From the NCBI GenBank assembly GCA_025024175.1, contig QCXZ01000086.1, forward strand, positions 22,162,245 to 22,226,244: a DNA stretch of 64,000 bases. The letters are read 5' to 3'. Positions 1 to 11,289 of this stretch are shown here, one piece after another. The notes below the pieces were generated by a model. It was not told the origin of the DNA. It saw only the letters and a program-made list of their open reading frames with translations, and made no database searches. Origin of the DNA: Rhyzopertha dominica (lineage: Eukaryota; Arthropoda; Insecta; Coleoptera; Bostrichidae). Both the position numbers and the translations under genes were made by a program. Position 1 is the stretch's first letter. Each line of letters begins with the position of its first letter.

Positions 1-1242
1 CCTAGTTTTAATGGATCTACCTGTTTCGCCTCTAGAAGATAGACGATTTATTTTGTCCTTCGGAGATGGAAGAAGCTGTGACATTTTCGAAGGAGGCTGG
101 AAGGTAGTACGGATAAGTTCTTTCTTAAGAATTTTGCCAATTCTGTCTTTGACACCTTGAACATAGGGAAGTAAAGCTGTCGATCTAGCTCTGGCCGCAT
201 TCTTACAATATAAGATGAGGTTTAAGCGATACCAGATCAGGTGAAGTGAGTCCAACCACTGTGGTAGTACCTTTAAAATCATCAAGCTGAGAAATAAGCA
301 AGAATACGAGCAATTCAGTCCCGCGCACGTTATTCTGGCGATCACATCACCCTAATTTTGCCCCGGTATAATTATCTAGCTGCTAACCCCACAACACGAC
401 CGTAAATCCTGGCGTCCTAATTTTTTTATATACTTTATTGCTTAAAGGCCGGGAGTTATATGTTTTTAATGTGCATAAATCCAGAGCGGGACACATAAAC
501 ACGGCAATAAAACGCGGCCAGGGAATCCCAGGTGCAACCGTTCGATTGTTCAGACGCGTCCGCTCTCTTGCAGACGTAATTTTTGCGAAACGTGACCTTT
601 AATTACTCTAGAGGCACTCCATCTCCTATTCCTTTTAACTAAGTTTTATTACGCACGCTCTTTTGATGTTTGGACGGAACACGTTGTGACGCATGGCCAG
701 TCAAAGCGGCTTTTGTAGAGTCCGTCTCTGCAGCACACACGCTACTACGCTAATTAATTACAGTACAAGTCGAGAGTTATGTATTTATTGCGTAGAAGGG
801 CACAGTCGCCCTCTATTACATTCCTGGACGACGGGGGTACAGATTAAATGAAACGGCGACGAATCCGTGCGGTTTTGCAATTTCGCTGTATAGCGACGCT
901 AAATGGCCGTCACCCGTGTTTCAAAACTAAAAAGTGCAACCTGCACTACTTCCGGTGCCAGGTGTCTACACGAGTTAGTTGCTTATTCAACCAAACAAAC
1001 AGATTGTGTGCGCAGCGTATTATTTCCATATCTTATCATTTCTATTGCCTCGCTGGCTCAGTTCTGTGGCTGCAGCAGTTGCAGCCCCGTACTACTACAT
1101 AGCACCAATTTTCTCGAAAATGATGGAAAATATAAGTAATAGTTATCTGGTGGATTAAGACTATTGGCTGGCCAATTCGTATCGTCTTGTTGGTAGTGCT
1201 GTCAGTCAGTTCCATTTATCCGGAAACGACATTCAACTGAAG
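1..1242. other. Non-coding stretch, nothing recognised
   Basis: I see no homologous protein, RNA gene or repeat here. Two short overlapping frames near 850-1140 resemble no protein I know and use different frames of the same DNA, so I do not call them genes. Composition is mixed, with a CpG-containing part around 480-720. Confidence 0.5.
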
Positions 1243-1312
1243 ACTCGGAACCGTAGACTCAGAACCATAGAATCGAAACCGTAGACCCGGAACCGCAAAA
1301 TTCAAACCGTAT
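1243..1312. repeat. 14-bp minisatellite, about five units
   Basis: Degenerate tandem copies of a 14-base unit (ACTCGGAACCGTAG and variants with CAGAACCAT, TCGAAACCG, CCCGGAACCG, TTCAAACCG) follow one another directly. The units differ at 2-4 positions, so the array is old. No coding sense is evident. Confidence 0.8.
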
Positions 1313-1384
1313 CTTTAGAATTTTGTGGTTAACTAACCCAGTTCCTCTAACTTTTCAGAAACGTGATTGTACCTTAGCAGACCG

Positions 1385-1640
1385 TAGTTACAAAGAGTTA
1401 TTTTTGATTCGATATTCAATATACCACGACTATTATATAAGTTTTAGATTACAGACAGATCTAATAATTTGATTTACATGTGGTGTAAATCTCAAATCAG
1501 AATTGATAAGCACTGTTAGGTTTTTTACTGTATCTACAGGTGTCACTTTTACATTGTTAAGCGATGTGTCAAGGAGAGGAAGACATCGTTGTTTTATAAG
1601 TTTAGGACCGAACAATATGACTTGTGACTTTAATGGATTT
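1385..1640 (-). pseudogene. CR1-like LINE reverse transcriptase, C-terminal fragment
   Basis: The minus-strand frame at 1433-1615 encodes 60 residues ending ...VKNLTVLINSDLRFTPHVNQI. This matches the segment just after the YADD part of CR1/Jockey-type reverse transcriptases, where the usual pattern is 'VKNLGVxxDSxLxFxxHVxxI'. The same segment appears in the LINE copies at 11.8 kb and 53.8 kb. Only this short piece survives, without catalytic motifs, so it is a dead truncated insertion. The CR1 versus Jockey placement is from family knowledge and is uncertain. Confidence 0.65.
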
Positions 1641-1659
1641 GGGACAGTTCTTTCTATCG

Positions 1660-3084
1660 AGTTTCAGTTTTTGATAAAATGATTTCTGGAAATAATTCAT
1701 TTAATCCACATTGGTTTATTAGATATGGCGAGCCTCCTCAATATCACGCCAAATATTCCTCATCGTTATTCGACAACTCTAAAACTTGTTCTTCTGTTTC
1801 TGTATCAGCATGTTCTTGGTTTCAAACGTTCGGAGGTTCTGGTACTGGCAAAGCGTCTGGTAATGAGGAACTATACGAGTGGCAGTTGGCAAATTATGTT
1901 AAATAACTTTATCTTTATTTTTTACTGGAAAGTCCGTCTCCGTCATTCATTTAGGCGTCCCCGAAATTGAAATTTGTTTCTGAAATAAGAGAGATAGTCA
2001 TGAAGCCAGCAATTGTAAGATCATGCTCTCGAAGTGCCCATCACTAGTCCCGCTTCTCACGAGCCGGTTGGAAAAGCCCGAAAACCGAGGGAAACAATAA
2101 CAAGGGTTAAGAGGGAAAATGGTCAATGGGCTTCCTCTATACACTGATCCACAAACGCGGGAAAGTGATATTCGAGGAAAAGGACCGGGGCGAATTTAGG
2201 AACTGCGATTGCGGCCATTTATCTCTCGGTCGAGCGCAAGAGTGGACCACACAAATTTTGAAGCTCATTTTGAAACCCGTCATGTTCCTTGGCCGTTAAT
2301 TACGTTTTTCAATTCCGCAAACTGCACATACGGCCAGTTGTTTGCAGACACTCGGGCGAGAGCTCCGCTCTTGAAAAACGAAATTAATTTATTTGCGGCC
2401 CCGCGAGTTCACCGAGAGATGGTAATGAAATAAACCGAACGCTTCAACGAGCCGTTGTTTACGTAAAAGGTTTAAGTTGAATTAACTCGGGTCTGTTTGT
2501 CGAACGACACTGAATTCTGGATAAACCGATGTGGCGGAGTCCATAAAAACGCGAAAGACATTTCAATACGCCGGACGAGAGCTCGGCAAACAAGCAAGCT
2601 GTTCCCTCCAACAAACACGTCGCGTTAAAAAGGAGCGCTACAAAGCAGTCGACAAATTTACATTCCCACTGATTACGGAACCACAAGAGATTTCAGTTTT
2701 GCTATCGATCTTTCGACCCAACCTCGTCCTTGAAGTTGAGCAGTTTTGCAATGAACAGGGCAAAGTTTTAGGTAAAGCGGATGCTAGCAGATTATCCGGC
2801 AAACTTAATAACTAGAGACCCAAGTTCGGTTCGTCGCAGGAGCCCCGTAAGCCGAACAACAAATAGAATCTAACTCGCTTAATTCCTGCCTAATGTATCG
2901 GATCCCAAACTCAAACGGTTTCCATTTCGGGCGAATTCTATTTTTACATCAACCAGACGTTGAATATTTTAGAAGTAATTGGACCAACCATCAATTAAAA
3001 GACGAACGGCAGCAATTTTTGTTGCTTAAGGACGAAGCTTGGTTTAGCTAACATAAATATAAAATCATACAACATACATACACA
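1660..3084. other. Non-coding, partly GC-rich stretch
   Basis: No protein homology, tandem repeat or terminal repeat was recognised. The part from about 2030 to 2900 is richer in G+C and CpG than the transposon relics and resembles the other host-like islands of the window. Short frames on both strands overlap one another and look accidental. Confidence 0.4.
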
Positions 3085-4641
3085 CAAACCTGGGTCTTGC
3101 ATAAAAACCATATTCGTTATCGCTAAGTAAGAACAAAAACTCCAGGTGTCTCCATTTTCCTCGTGACTGGTGATAATTTTCATTCACATTATTACTTGCA
3201 ATCGCAATGCCTCAGTTAACTGAACATGATCCCATCGAATTTTGATGATGATTGGTTATGGAAATAGAAGGTGAAGTTATTCGGAAGTAGTGACCCAATT
3301 GCCAGATCAACAGTTATTAAAACATTGCAACGTTTTGACAAAACCGACGGTGTTAAAAATCGTCAAAAACCAGGACGTCCAAAGGTTGCCATGAGTGAGC
3401 AAAGTAGCTTGAATGTCCTTTGAGATGTGCAAGAGAATCCCAAGTGTTGCGTGCAATATCGTGCTCTTACTCACAATATTACCAGAAGATCTGTTCAGAA
3501 AATTTTGAAAAAGAGTAGTTTCATCCACACAAAATTCACTTATTATAAGAACTGAGCGAAGATGATTTCGATCGTAGGATAGAATTTTTTTAAACTGCTA
3601 TGATCATGATAGATGAATATAGAAACATTTTAAATTGGATTATGTTTTCTGACGAAGCGACTTTTTACCTCAATGGTAATGTAAATAGGCATAATTGCAG
3701 ATATTGGTCGGACACAAATCCACAGCGGATGGAACAAGTCCACACACAACACCCTCAGAAAGTGAAAGTCTGGTGTGGTATTATCAGTGAGCACGTTATT
3801 GGACCTTTTTCATCGATGGAAATTTGAATGCGGTCAAGTATTTACAGCTCTTGCGCGAACACATTATACCAGAACTTATTTGCCTGTTCCCTAATCGTGA
3901 AAATGCTGCGCGTCCTTCTGAACAGATATGGTTTCAGCATTCAGCCCCATTTTGTAGTCAACATACGTGGATATTTGAATGCGATATTTCCACACAGATG
4001 GATTGGAAGGCGCGGAGCGATAGAATGCCCAGCACGTTCCCCTGATATGACGCCGCNTGATTTTTTCCTGTGAAAAATCGTATTTATGCTAATCGGCCAC
4101 ATAATGCATCAGATTTAAAAGGACGAATCCGGGCAGAACTTACCTCCAAGTATGCTACAAAGAAGATTAGAAAACTTTTACTCAAGGCTGCATTACTGGC
4201 AGGAAGTAAATAGCATCTTTTGTAATGCAAATCTGAAAAAATACTGCATTTTTTACGGAATCATGTTTTTTTTTACTTTTTGGGTACCCGATTCGCAATA
4301 AATTGATCAAACTGGACGAAAATTTATCATCAGCCAAAAGAAAAATGGTAATACCTGGCTTTTTTGTCCATTTTAGCGATAAAGAAAATTGTTTTCGTTC
4401 TTTGTCAGGCTCAATTATTGTATTTACACTTTTCTCAATTCGGAAGCAATAAATTGTACAAGTGAGATACATTTTTGAAATCAGGATAAAATATCCTTTT
4501 CAATGATATGCCTTTTGACCCCCCTTCCCATTACAAAAATGCAACTTGCGCCCATATCTCGGAAACGAGAGCTGATACGGTGTTAAAAAATTATAGAAAA
4601 TGCATTTTAATTACCCATAGGCCCATGCTCAATTTTAGAAA
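3085..4641 (+). mobile_element. Mariner element of the DD41D (rosa-like) type, copy A
   Basis: One of four relics of the same family (others at 18.6, 33.9 and 40.0 kb). The inside is in the usual order: subterminal sequence shared with the other copies (3085-3206), transposase (3207-4182), then long inverted-repeat sequence (about 4240-4641). Both outer ends are missing. The left end starts inside the long terminal repeat, and the right end stops before the last ~55 bases, which carry the terminal CAGGGTCGCTACAAAG motif in other copies. It is the copy with the most complete transposase layout, although frameshifts break it. Confidence 0.85.
3207..4182 (+). pseudogene. Broken mariner transposase (HTH plus DDE), copy A
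   Basis: The start is the conserved MPQLTEHDxIEI that also opens copies B and D, preceded by GCAATCGCA. The N-terminal helix-turn-helix part is frameshifted and contains an in-frame stop near 3421. The catalytic part reads FSDEATFYLNGNVN (first Asp) at 3648-3690 and then WCGIISEHVIGPF. The second Asp, in a WFQQDGAPPHF motif in copy B, is lost through a small deletion: here the sequence reads WFQHSAPF. The third motif is ARSPDMTPxDFF, with an N base. At least four frame changes make it inactive. Family: IS630/Tc1/mariner, cut-and-paste transposase with a TA target. Confidence 0.85.
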
Positions 4642-4649
4642 GACTTGCA

Positions 4650-6277
4650 GATCTGTAAATGGATGGAAAGTTATTATAAATTTTGGCAAGAGTATAGATA
4701 GATATCTCTCAAACAAAGCAGTTCGCTGCGCCGGAACAGTAATAAGCGATGTTCGATCAAACACAATATTAGTAAGCAGTAGATATGTTGCTAGTGGTAC
4801 ATCACCATTGCCAATCATCTGCACTTCTTCTGATTAACTTAAAGAAAACCAAACAATTTACATATCCGACACGTGGCAGTACACTGAATAGAGAATCCGA
4901 CGGGGTATAGTCCCCTAGCGTTTGCGCCCATCACCATCAACCGTGAGGGGCGAGGGGGTGTAAAATTCGCCACACGAATAAAATCGAACGGCCATAGACG
5001 CCGAACCATATTCCCCGACTAACCGGCAAGTTTAGACTGAATAGACTCCCCCGCGCCGGGTTTGTCCATGTGCAACCGCCGTAACGGATTTATGTCCGAA
5101 TTGCCAAATATCTGCCTAACGGCAAACTCTAATTCATGGCTCCCCATTGAGCCCGACCACCGGAGGGCGCATTAAACGTCGTTCGCGTTTTAATTCCGAT
5201 ATTCTTCCGGTTGACGCGGGGTCCCACTGTGGGACGCTGATAGAATTCATTGCTGGATCACAATCTTCCGGGTTAAATCCGGATTTAGTAAGTACAGGAA
5301 GAATTCCTTTCTTGCAGCAAAGCAAAGCTAGTTGAGCAAAAATTCTGAGCGACTTCCGGATGCACGGGTAAATTCTCTGCACTAATAATCCGGAGGTTGC
5401 TCCAAGGCGCTGCTGAGAACGCCGTATGGCGAATTCCATAAATTAGACGCGAATCGGTTCTTAGAACACAACGCACCGTGGTTTGCTCAACGGGTGCCCC
5501 GCATTATCATAAAGTTTCATCAAAATACTCTGTGTCGCCCGCGCACAAAGCAGGATGTGATTTATGACTACGAACATCAGCATTACTTGCCGGTTTCACC
5601 CTCAGCACTGGTTTTATCGAAGGGCGGCGTTTTATAGGCTCCGCGTAAGAATTTCCCGACGATTGTACAGTCACAAAAATAGTTTAACCGTCCGGATGGC
5701 CATTAGCTTGCGAAATTGGTTGGACAACATCAAAGAGTGGTGTAATTGGTGGCGGGACTAACTTGTTTTTTAAATTATTTCGTTTATGTGGACATAATTG
5801 GGTACTGGCCGGGCTTGTAAATTCGTGATGTAATGCATACGATATTAACGCACGGGATATCGGTGAAAATTGTTGTTCCAGCCAGTGGGTGGGACGATTA
5901 TACAGGCTTTGTGTCGCTACGTGATCAGTTTGTAAAAAATATTGTTATCCTTGATAAACTAGATTGCGGGGCGCCATTTTGGGGTAGGATACTCAAAATA
6001 TTCCTGAAACATAGGTAAGTAAGAAGCTTCAGGCAAAATTCGGGTGGATGCTTGAGAAATGACATCTTTTTAAAGGTAACAAGTTTTTTTTCTTTAATGG
6101 CGACACATTCGCTGCAACTCAAAAATTTTAAATAGCGAAGAAAACCGAAATCGAACAATTCGTTCTAATGTTACTGTGGAGGTATACAGGATGAGCGTAT
6201 TTCTTCCATAACTCCATAATCATTGAAACTATAGCAATCTGTTGTTTAAATGGAACAACATATTTTTATTATATATT
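4650..6277. other. Non-coding host-like island
   Basis: No recognised element. From about 4880 to 5760 the DNA is CpG-rich with several TTAATT-type motifs, and open frames on both strands (for example 5134-5439 minus) coincide, which suggests chance in GC-richer DNA. From 5800 onward it becomes A+T rich. Confidence 0.4.
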
Positions 6278-6373
6278 AGCATTACTTATAAAAACTATAA
6301 TGAAAAAACCTTAATCGCAATGATTTCGAGCCTAAATAAGTATTTCGACAGCTAAACTGCCATCCTCATTAGA
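6278..6373 (-). repeat. Retroelement tail with hammerhead-like motif, inverted copy
   Basis: Read on the minus strand this contains TCTA, ATGAGGA, a short hairpin (GGCAGTTTAGCTGTC), GAAA, TACTTATTTAGG and then a TTAAGGTTTTTTC tract. The same ordered motif recurs on the plus strand at 6427-6520, 29788-29920 and 35754-35860. It lies head to head with the 6427 copy. No open frame accompanies it. Confidence 0.65.
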
Positions 6374-6426
6374 GCGAAGGATTTTTTTAATATCGGCCGA
6401 TTAATCGGAGGATATTCTACTTACTA

Positions 6427-6525
6427 GGTCTACTGAAATATGAAGTTTAGCTGCCGAAATACGTATTTAGGCTCCAAACCATTGTGCATGGTTAGAGTTT
6501 TTTTTATTATAGTTTGATTACAATA
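6427..6525 (+). repeat. Retroelement tail with hammerhead-like motif
   Basis: Plus-strand partner of the 6278-6373 copy. It contains TCTA, a decayed CTGAAAT box, GAAGTTTAGCTGCC, GAAA, TACGTATTTAGG and then GGTTAGAGTTTTTTT and TTTGATTACAATAGAAAACC. The downstream tract matches the copy at 29.8 kb (TTTAATTACAATAAACC). It is probably the end of a Penelope-like or related retroelement. Confidence 0.65.
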
Positions 6526-6529
6526 GAAA

Positions 6530-7255
6530 ACCACACTCCGTTCTTATTTTATTTAACAATGTATTAAGTTTAAAATTCATCAGTGAGTTCGAAATTTTCT
6601 GAAAAAATCGATTACAATACCTGCGAAAATGTGCGATAACTTTTAAACTAAAAGAGACTGAAAATTGTATTATTTCAAATTAAACGTCAACAATTAACAA
6701 ATAACTCGTTTTTTGAGTATAAAATTGAATTTGTTTTCACTTGATATAGCATTGTTAATAGCTCGAATTAGCTGTTTTTGAGTTATTTAAAAAGTACGTT
6801 GCTTAAAGAAATCCCAGTAATGACCCTCGTAGATTTTCTTTTTTTATCAAGATCTGGTTTCTGTAATTTTGTGGTAGTTGTGTTTCTATGCTTTTGTTAT
6901 CACGTTTTGGGTTGTCAAATCAACTATCAATCGATATGATTAATATCCTTGGGAAGTGTAAGCTGAATTCGATAGCCTCAAGAATTTACGTGATCCAGTT
7001 TCTAGGTAGTATGCTAAAAATTTTCATAATTTCAAGCATAATAGAATTGCAGTGTTGTTAACACTTGCGAAACGGCGAAGTTCAGCGGCCACTTAAGAGA
7101 AAATGGCAACTGTTCTTCCACTTATGAATATCGCTTCTTTTATAATCTTTCTAAAATTTACACCTATCTTCTCCATTTTAAACCATTTTCGTCATCATCA
7201 CCGAAACCTAATATATTACGGTCAATAACGGTACAATTCTTAATTACCTGTAACG
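6530..7255. other. A+T-rich non-coding stretch
   Basis: Strongly A+T rich, no recognised protein homology and no repeat shared with the rest of the window that I could find. Confidence 0.4.
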
Positions 7256-7258
7256 TTC

Positions 7259-8113
7259 AAAGGTGCAGTCTCACAACTATATCCCTTTCGGAATCCAGAC
7301 TGAGTCCTAGGGAGCAACTTAAACTCATCAACATGATGCAACAACTGGGAAGCCATAATCTTTTCAAGGACTTTAGAAAGAATGGGTAGCAAGCTAATAG
7401 GTCTAAGATCCTTATATTCCGAAGGTTTTTTTAATTTTGGGGATGGGAACTACTATGGATTTTTTCCAGCTATTAGGTACAGTATTAAGACCAATACAAG
7501 AATTAATTTTATGGGTGATATGGGGAAGAATGACAGGCAAAGCGTACAGTAATAAACTAACATTTATACTGTCATAACCACATGCATTGGTTTCAATAAA
7601 CGTTATGATTTTAGATATTTCGTATTCATTAGTAAATGTAAATTCAAATTTTGCATTAATCGGTGTTTTGTTCATGTAAGTATTAATTAATTGTTGGTCT
7701 GGAANAAAGTCCCCGAGAGGCATATTCAAAAGAAATTTATTGTAATCTGTTGCCGAGCTTAAGTGCTCTGATATTTTATATTCGGTGTTTTTAAAAGTGA
7801 CCCCCATATTCTTCAGTTCAGTAAACAATTTAGTTTTAGCAACAGTAGCCAGCCTTTATTGTAGGTATGCCTTCTTTTCTAATTGTATAGTTTTATTTGC
7901 CAAATTTCTAAGAACTTTGTAGTAATCCCAGTGCTGCCGCACTCCGGATCGCTTATATCGTGTAAGCGCCTTATCACGAAGGTTCATCATAAATTTATGA
8001 TTATCTGACAGCCACGGTGCCCTGGGCCTCGTGACTCGACGTTTGACAATAGGTGTATGGGTATAGTATACCAGTAACAGCTTATCGGCATCTATACCTA
8101 TATGGTATGTCAT
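7259..8113 (-). pseudogene. Non-LTR retrotransposon RT, central fragment
   Basis: Three minus-strand frames join into a typical LINE order. 8113-7856 reads TRPRAPWLSDNHKFMMNLRD and YYKVLRNLANKTIQLEKKAY, the linker between endonuclease and RT. 7828-7412 reads ACGYDSINVSLL, HITHKINSC and PNSWKKSIVVPIPK, the RT fingers. After one frame change, 7440-7259 reads YKDLRPISLLPILSKVLEKI and QSGFRKGYSCETA. The FSKAFD, PQGS and YADD motifs are absent, so the insertion is cut off at both ends. A CR1-like or Jockey-like placement is likely. Confidence 0.85.
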
Positions 8114-8114
8114 A

Positions 8115-9361
8115 TATGGTATCCATATTGCCCTATTCTATCAAAATTCTTATGGGAACTATATGTAATAAAGCTAGGATCATTACAAAGTTGAAGACCC
8201 TGAAGAAAGTTAGAAATATGGGTACCTACAAATGTAAACAAAGAAGTGTTGATATCGAAGTAAATGTAACAAGGTTTTGGGATCACCTATCCAATCTTAG
8301 TTGTCCGTGTCAATTACTGCGACTGCTGTATGATGCTGCCCTTTAGCCAGACGCAAAATTTTCTGCCCCGTCCTGCCGTAGCTAAAACTAAGTAAGCGGT
8401 CCCGACGTAGCAAGTTCATCGCAGGTCACTTAGCACAGCGAGGCCAAGATGATCCCATTACACCGTAGACGCCATCAATCAACCTCTTGGTTAAATTCAT
8501 TAATAGCCGCTAGTCTCAGACTTCTTCGCGTATTGTGCAGGGGAACAATCGACACGGCGCCCGATCAAACGCGGGGGGGAGGATGAGCGAGGGCTGTGTC
8601 AAAGGGAGGAAATCAAGTTATGCGTCGCAATAACGATCGGAGTTTGTCGAAATAAGGCATTGTCTGGCAAGCATGAGCGCGATTTAGGCAAGCGGCGAAT
8701 TACCCGGAGAAACTGCCTGAAGCCCTCTGGGAGATGTCTTTTGTACCGTCAACACGGGTACGCACCGAATCCGTATGAAATCCGGGCTCGGAAAAAGTAT
8801 TAAGGTCGACAATGTTTTCGAGAGGCCGCCGGGTCAAACTCATCACGGCTGGAATCCGTATATCATAACGTTGCGAACTGCGAATATAATAATGGAGGTA
8901 ATTATTTGACCGCGGAAGTTCAATCGATGTTTGCGGTGTAAGATAATTAAATATGTCAAGTATAGATGATTATGTGGAATTACATGAACGCAATTGATGA
9001 AAAATGCCATTGATTTGTAGTTAATAACTGCAAATATCATGTTCAGTGGGAGCGGATGATACGCCTAATTATGTGTTCGCGGATGCTTATAAAGCGATAA
9101 ATACAGCGCCGATTTGGAAATCCCTGTTCGATTGAGCTCATTAGAGCGATGTAGAAATAAACCAGCCACGACGAGTCTACGCAAATTCACGAAAAATTGA
9201 AATTTCAAGCATTCTACTAATGAACCTATCTGAATATACCGTGAAACAAGAGATCCAGAATTCGAAGCCTTTAACAAATACCTGGTACCTCTACCGTTTC
9301 TGGCTACGAAGAATTTTACTAAGGGCATCGCTATTTCAGCCGATTCCTACTTTAGATGCTA
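8115..9361. other. Host-like island, nothing recognised
   Basis: 8340-8830 is G+C and CpG rich, with a run of eight G near 8574. 8830-9361 is more A+T rich. No protein homology or terminal repeats were seen. Confidence 0.4.
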
Positions 9362-9590
9362 CTTAGATGAGGTCGTAACTTTAGAACACCTAGATCGCTT
9401 TATTCGCTGGCTTCACCACATTCAAATCAGACTTCAGACTTCCAGCCATGCGTCAGCCCGCTCCCTATATGGGGTAGTTTCTCACCCACCCACTAGATAT
9501 TTCTGAAAAGTTACTAAGACTGCTTAACATTCATTCCAATGTTGCCTGCACTAGCCTACAGATGGCAGTCGATGCCGTATTCGTAACACT
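9362..9590 (-). repeat. Ty3/gypsy LTR relic (3' side)
   Basis: On the minus strand the block begins TGTTACGAATACGGCATCG, the usual opening of insect gypsy LTRs, and runs to TTCTAAAGTTACGACCTCA. It contains ATTGGAATGAATGTTAAGCA, which recurs in diverged form in the block at 9838-9997. It directly follows an integrase C-terminus, which is where a 3' LTR is expected. Confidence 0.65.
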
Positions 9591-9619
9591 ACCCCCCTCC
9601 TTAAACAATGGTCTTCCCG

Positions 9620-9812
9620 ATCAGTTAAATTCCTCAGGATCCCCTTGGTAGCACTTTCATCTTGGGCTACGTTGGATTCTATAAACTATGTCGCTAATAA
9701 TTTTCTCTACTCTGCAAGGTCCTTCGGACAATAGAGACAACTTAGACGAAAGTATTTTCCTCTTTTGTGGGTTACAGAGCCACACAAGGTCCCCTTCATT
9801 AAACTGGCTGTG
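9620..9812 (-). pseudogene. Gypsy integrase C-terminus fragment
   Basis: One minus-strand frame reads FNEGDLVWLCNPQKRKILSS, then KLSLLSEGPCRVEKIISDIV and YRIQRSPR. This is the C-terminal 'GDLVWL...SPKL...GPYxVxKxISDVVYRIQ' (GPY/F) part of Ty3/gypsy integrases. Frame breaks flank it, and no protease, RT or RNase H remains. It is what is left of the pol gene between two LTR relics. Confidence 0.8.
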
Positions 9813-9837
9813 ATTGGCCGTTCATAGCGATCAGTCT

Positions 9838-9997
9838 TTTTTCCGTCATGCGACAGCCCGCGCTTTATTACGGTAGATTTATAGTTTACTAGACTATTCT
9901 ATGCTCGACATTCATTCCCATGCCACCTATTCGATTAATAGGTAACTAAATAGCAGATTGTAGCGTTCTGCAAGCGTTGCCCGTAACCGTAGGTCTG
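9838..9997 (-). repeat. Ty3/gypsy LTR relic (5' side)
   Basis: Read on the minus strand it shares GTTACG near its start, GGGAATGAATGTCGAGCA, a GTCTAGTAA segment and GCGGGCTGTCGCATG with the LTR block at 9362-9590. Order and orientation fit a 5' LTR of the same element with nearly all of gag-pol deleted. Similarity is patchy, so boundaries are approximate. Confidence 0.5.
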
Positions 9998-9999
9998 CA

Positions 10000-10315
10000 C
10001 TCGCTGACACATGGCATTCCCATATTCGCAACACAATTTTAAATCATCCATGAAGCATAAAATACAAAAGACCAGTAAAAAACGGTCGAAATTTGGAAGT
10101 TAATTCGAAATACACATAAATATAAAATACTCACCAGGTATGACGAATTGCTTGATTGGGTTTGCAGAAGATTTCAAAGATCGTACAAGTTGCACTGGAA
10201 TTAAAAAAAAATATATTTTATAAACTTATTTTGAATTTTCTGAAGTCTGGCTTTTGTTAAATAACATTCAAAACAAGGTTAACACATGTAGGTAATAAAG
10301 CCTTCCGATTTGTCT
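10000..10315. other. Short stretch without recognised features
   Basis: A+T rich with homopolymer A runs around 10200. No coding or repeat signal was recognised. Confidence 0.4.
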
Positions 10316-10316
10316 A

Positions 10317-10440
10317 AAGTGGTAATACTCGATTTTTCAAAACTTTTAAACTGTGTTTCAAAGTTAATTAAGGTGTACCGCAGGGATCACATGTTGGACC
10401 AGTACTATTGCTTGTGATGTTATTCTTCGAGCACTGCGAA
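10317..10440 (+). pseudogene. Tiny LINE RT fragment
   Basis: Plus strand: VVILDFSKLLNCVSK matches RT block A (usual LDFSKAFDxVxH), with the second Asp altered to Asn. It is followed after about 5 codons by VPQGSHVGPVLLL, which matches the PQGS block. In a complete RT these blocks are separated by about 60 residues, so an internal deletion has joined them. Confidence 0.7.
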
Positions 10441-10459
10441 GTGTGTAGCTAACCTTTTG

Positions 10460-11285
10460 TAATAAATAAATCAGAATTTGATGCTCTTTCAGCCACGATC
10501 ACGAGGACGCGACAAATCGTAGGATGGGGGGGGGGGGATTTTCGTCCAGCTCTCCCCGCGAGCGAAAAAACGCGTCGGCCCGTGGTGATTTGGGAAGTTA
10601 ATTGCTCTGCGACGACAAGGGGGTTCGACCCTCGATTCCGATCATCCCTCGCATTTCTATATCGACCGGCGCGCGGTCCGACTGCAACTATCTGTCTGTT
10701 ACAAGATGCAAACGAGTATTATCGTTTTTACGGCCTGCGCCCCCGAATTAGATTATTAGATGTTGAAATGAATCCCTACGTGTGGGGTGGCGTACGCGCC
10801 GTGCAGATAAACAGATTACGGCGGGATTAAAATCAACCCTCGCGCACACAAGTGCTCGCCATGTAGGCTCCTGTAATTAATCCGCAAACGAGTATTTCAT
10901 AAAAAACCGTTGCACTCAAATATTGACCGGCGCTTTATTAACAACCGAATCCCCCAAACACTATTAGGCTCCTGGCGGGACGCTCTAGTAGAATTTTATG
11001 GAACGATGACTTCGCCATTGTTTTGCCAACGTCGGCGTTCCCGTTTAAAAAGCCCTCTCCATTACGAACCGTCCCGAAAGAGGCGGGGACCCGGAGGCAA
11101 CGCGCTGGCGGGCGAGATTCGGCGACTGCCATGTCGGGACCCTCTGGCTGGACCAGTGGCGGCCCAGGGGTAGGCACTACGGAGTCCTAAAATCGCCTAG
11201 TCTTGTCAGACGTATTTCATCTATAGTAGACACATTTACTTTCAGGATCGTTAGCAACACAATAAACTCAACTGAGCGGAACTAG
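10460..11285. other. GC-rich host-like island
   Basis: G+C and CpG rich, with a poly-G run near 10527. Open frames on both strands (10582-10830 plus, 10910-11173 plus, 10938-11177 minus) overlap each other and match nothing I recognise. I see no splice-site-supported gene. Confidence 0.4.
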
Positions 11286-11289
11286 TGCA

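Noticed and set aside
848..1139. Two overlapping plus-strand frames of 78-84 codons
   Set aside because: They read the same DNA in different frames, lack any recognisable motif and have no supporting context.
10615..10640. GGTTCGACCCT as a possible tRNA or SINE B box
   Set aside because: No matching A box 30-60 bases upstream and no tRNA-like fold.
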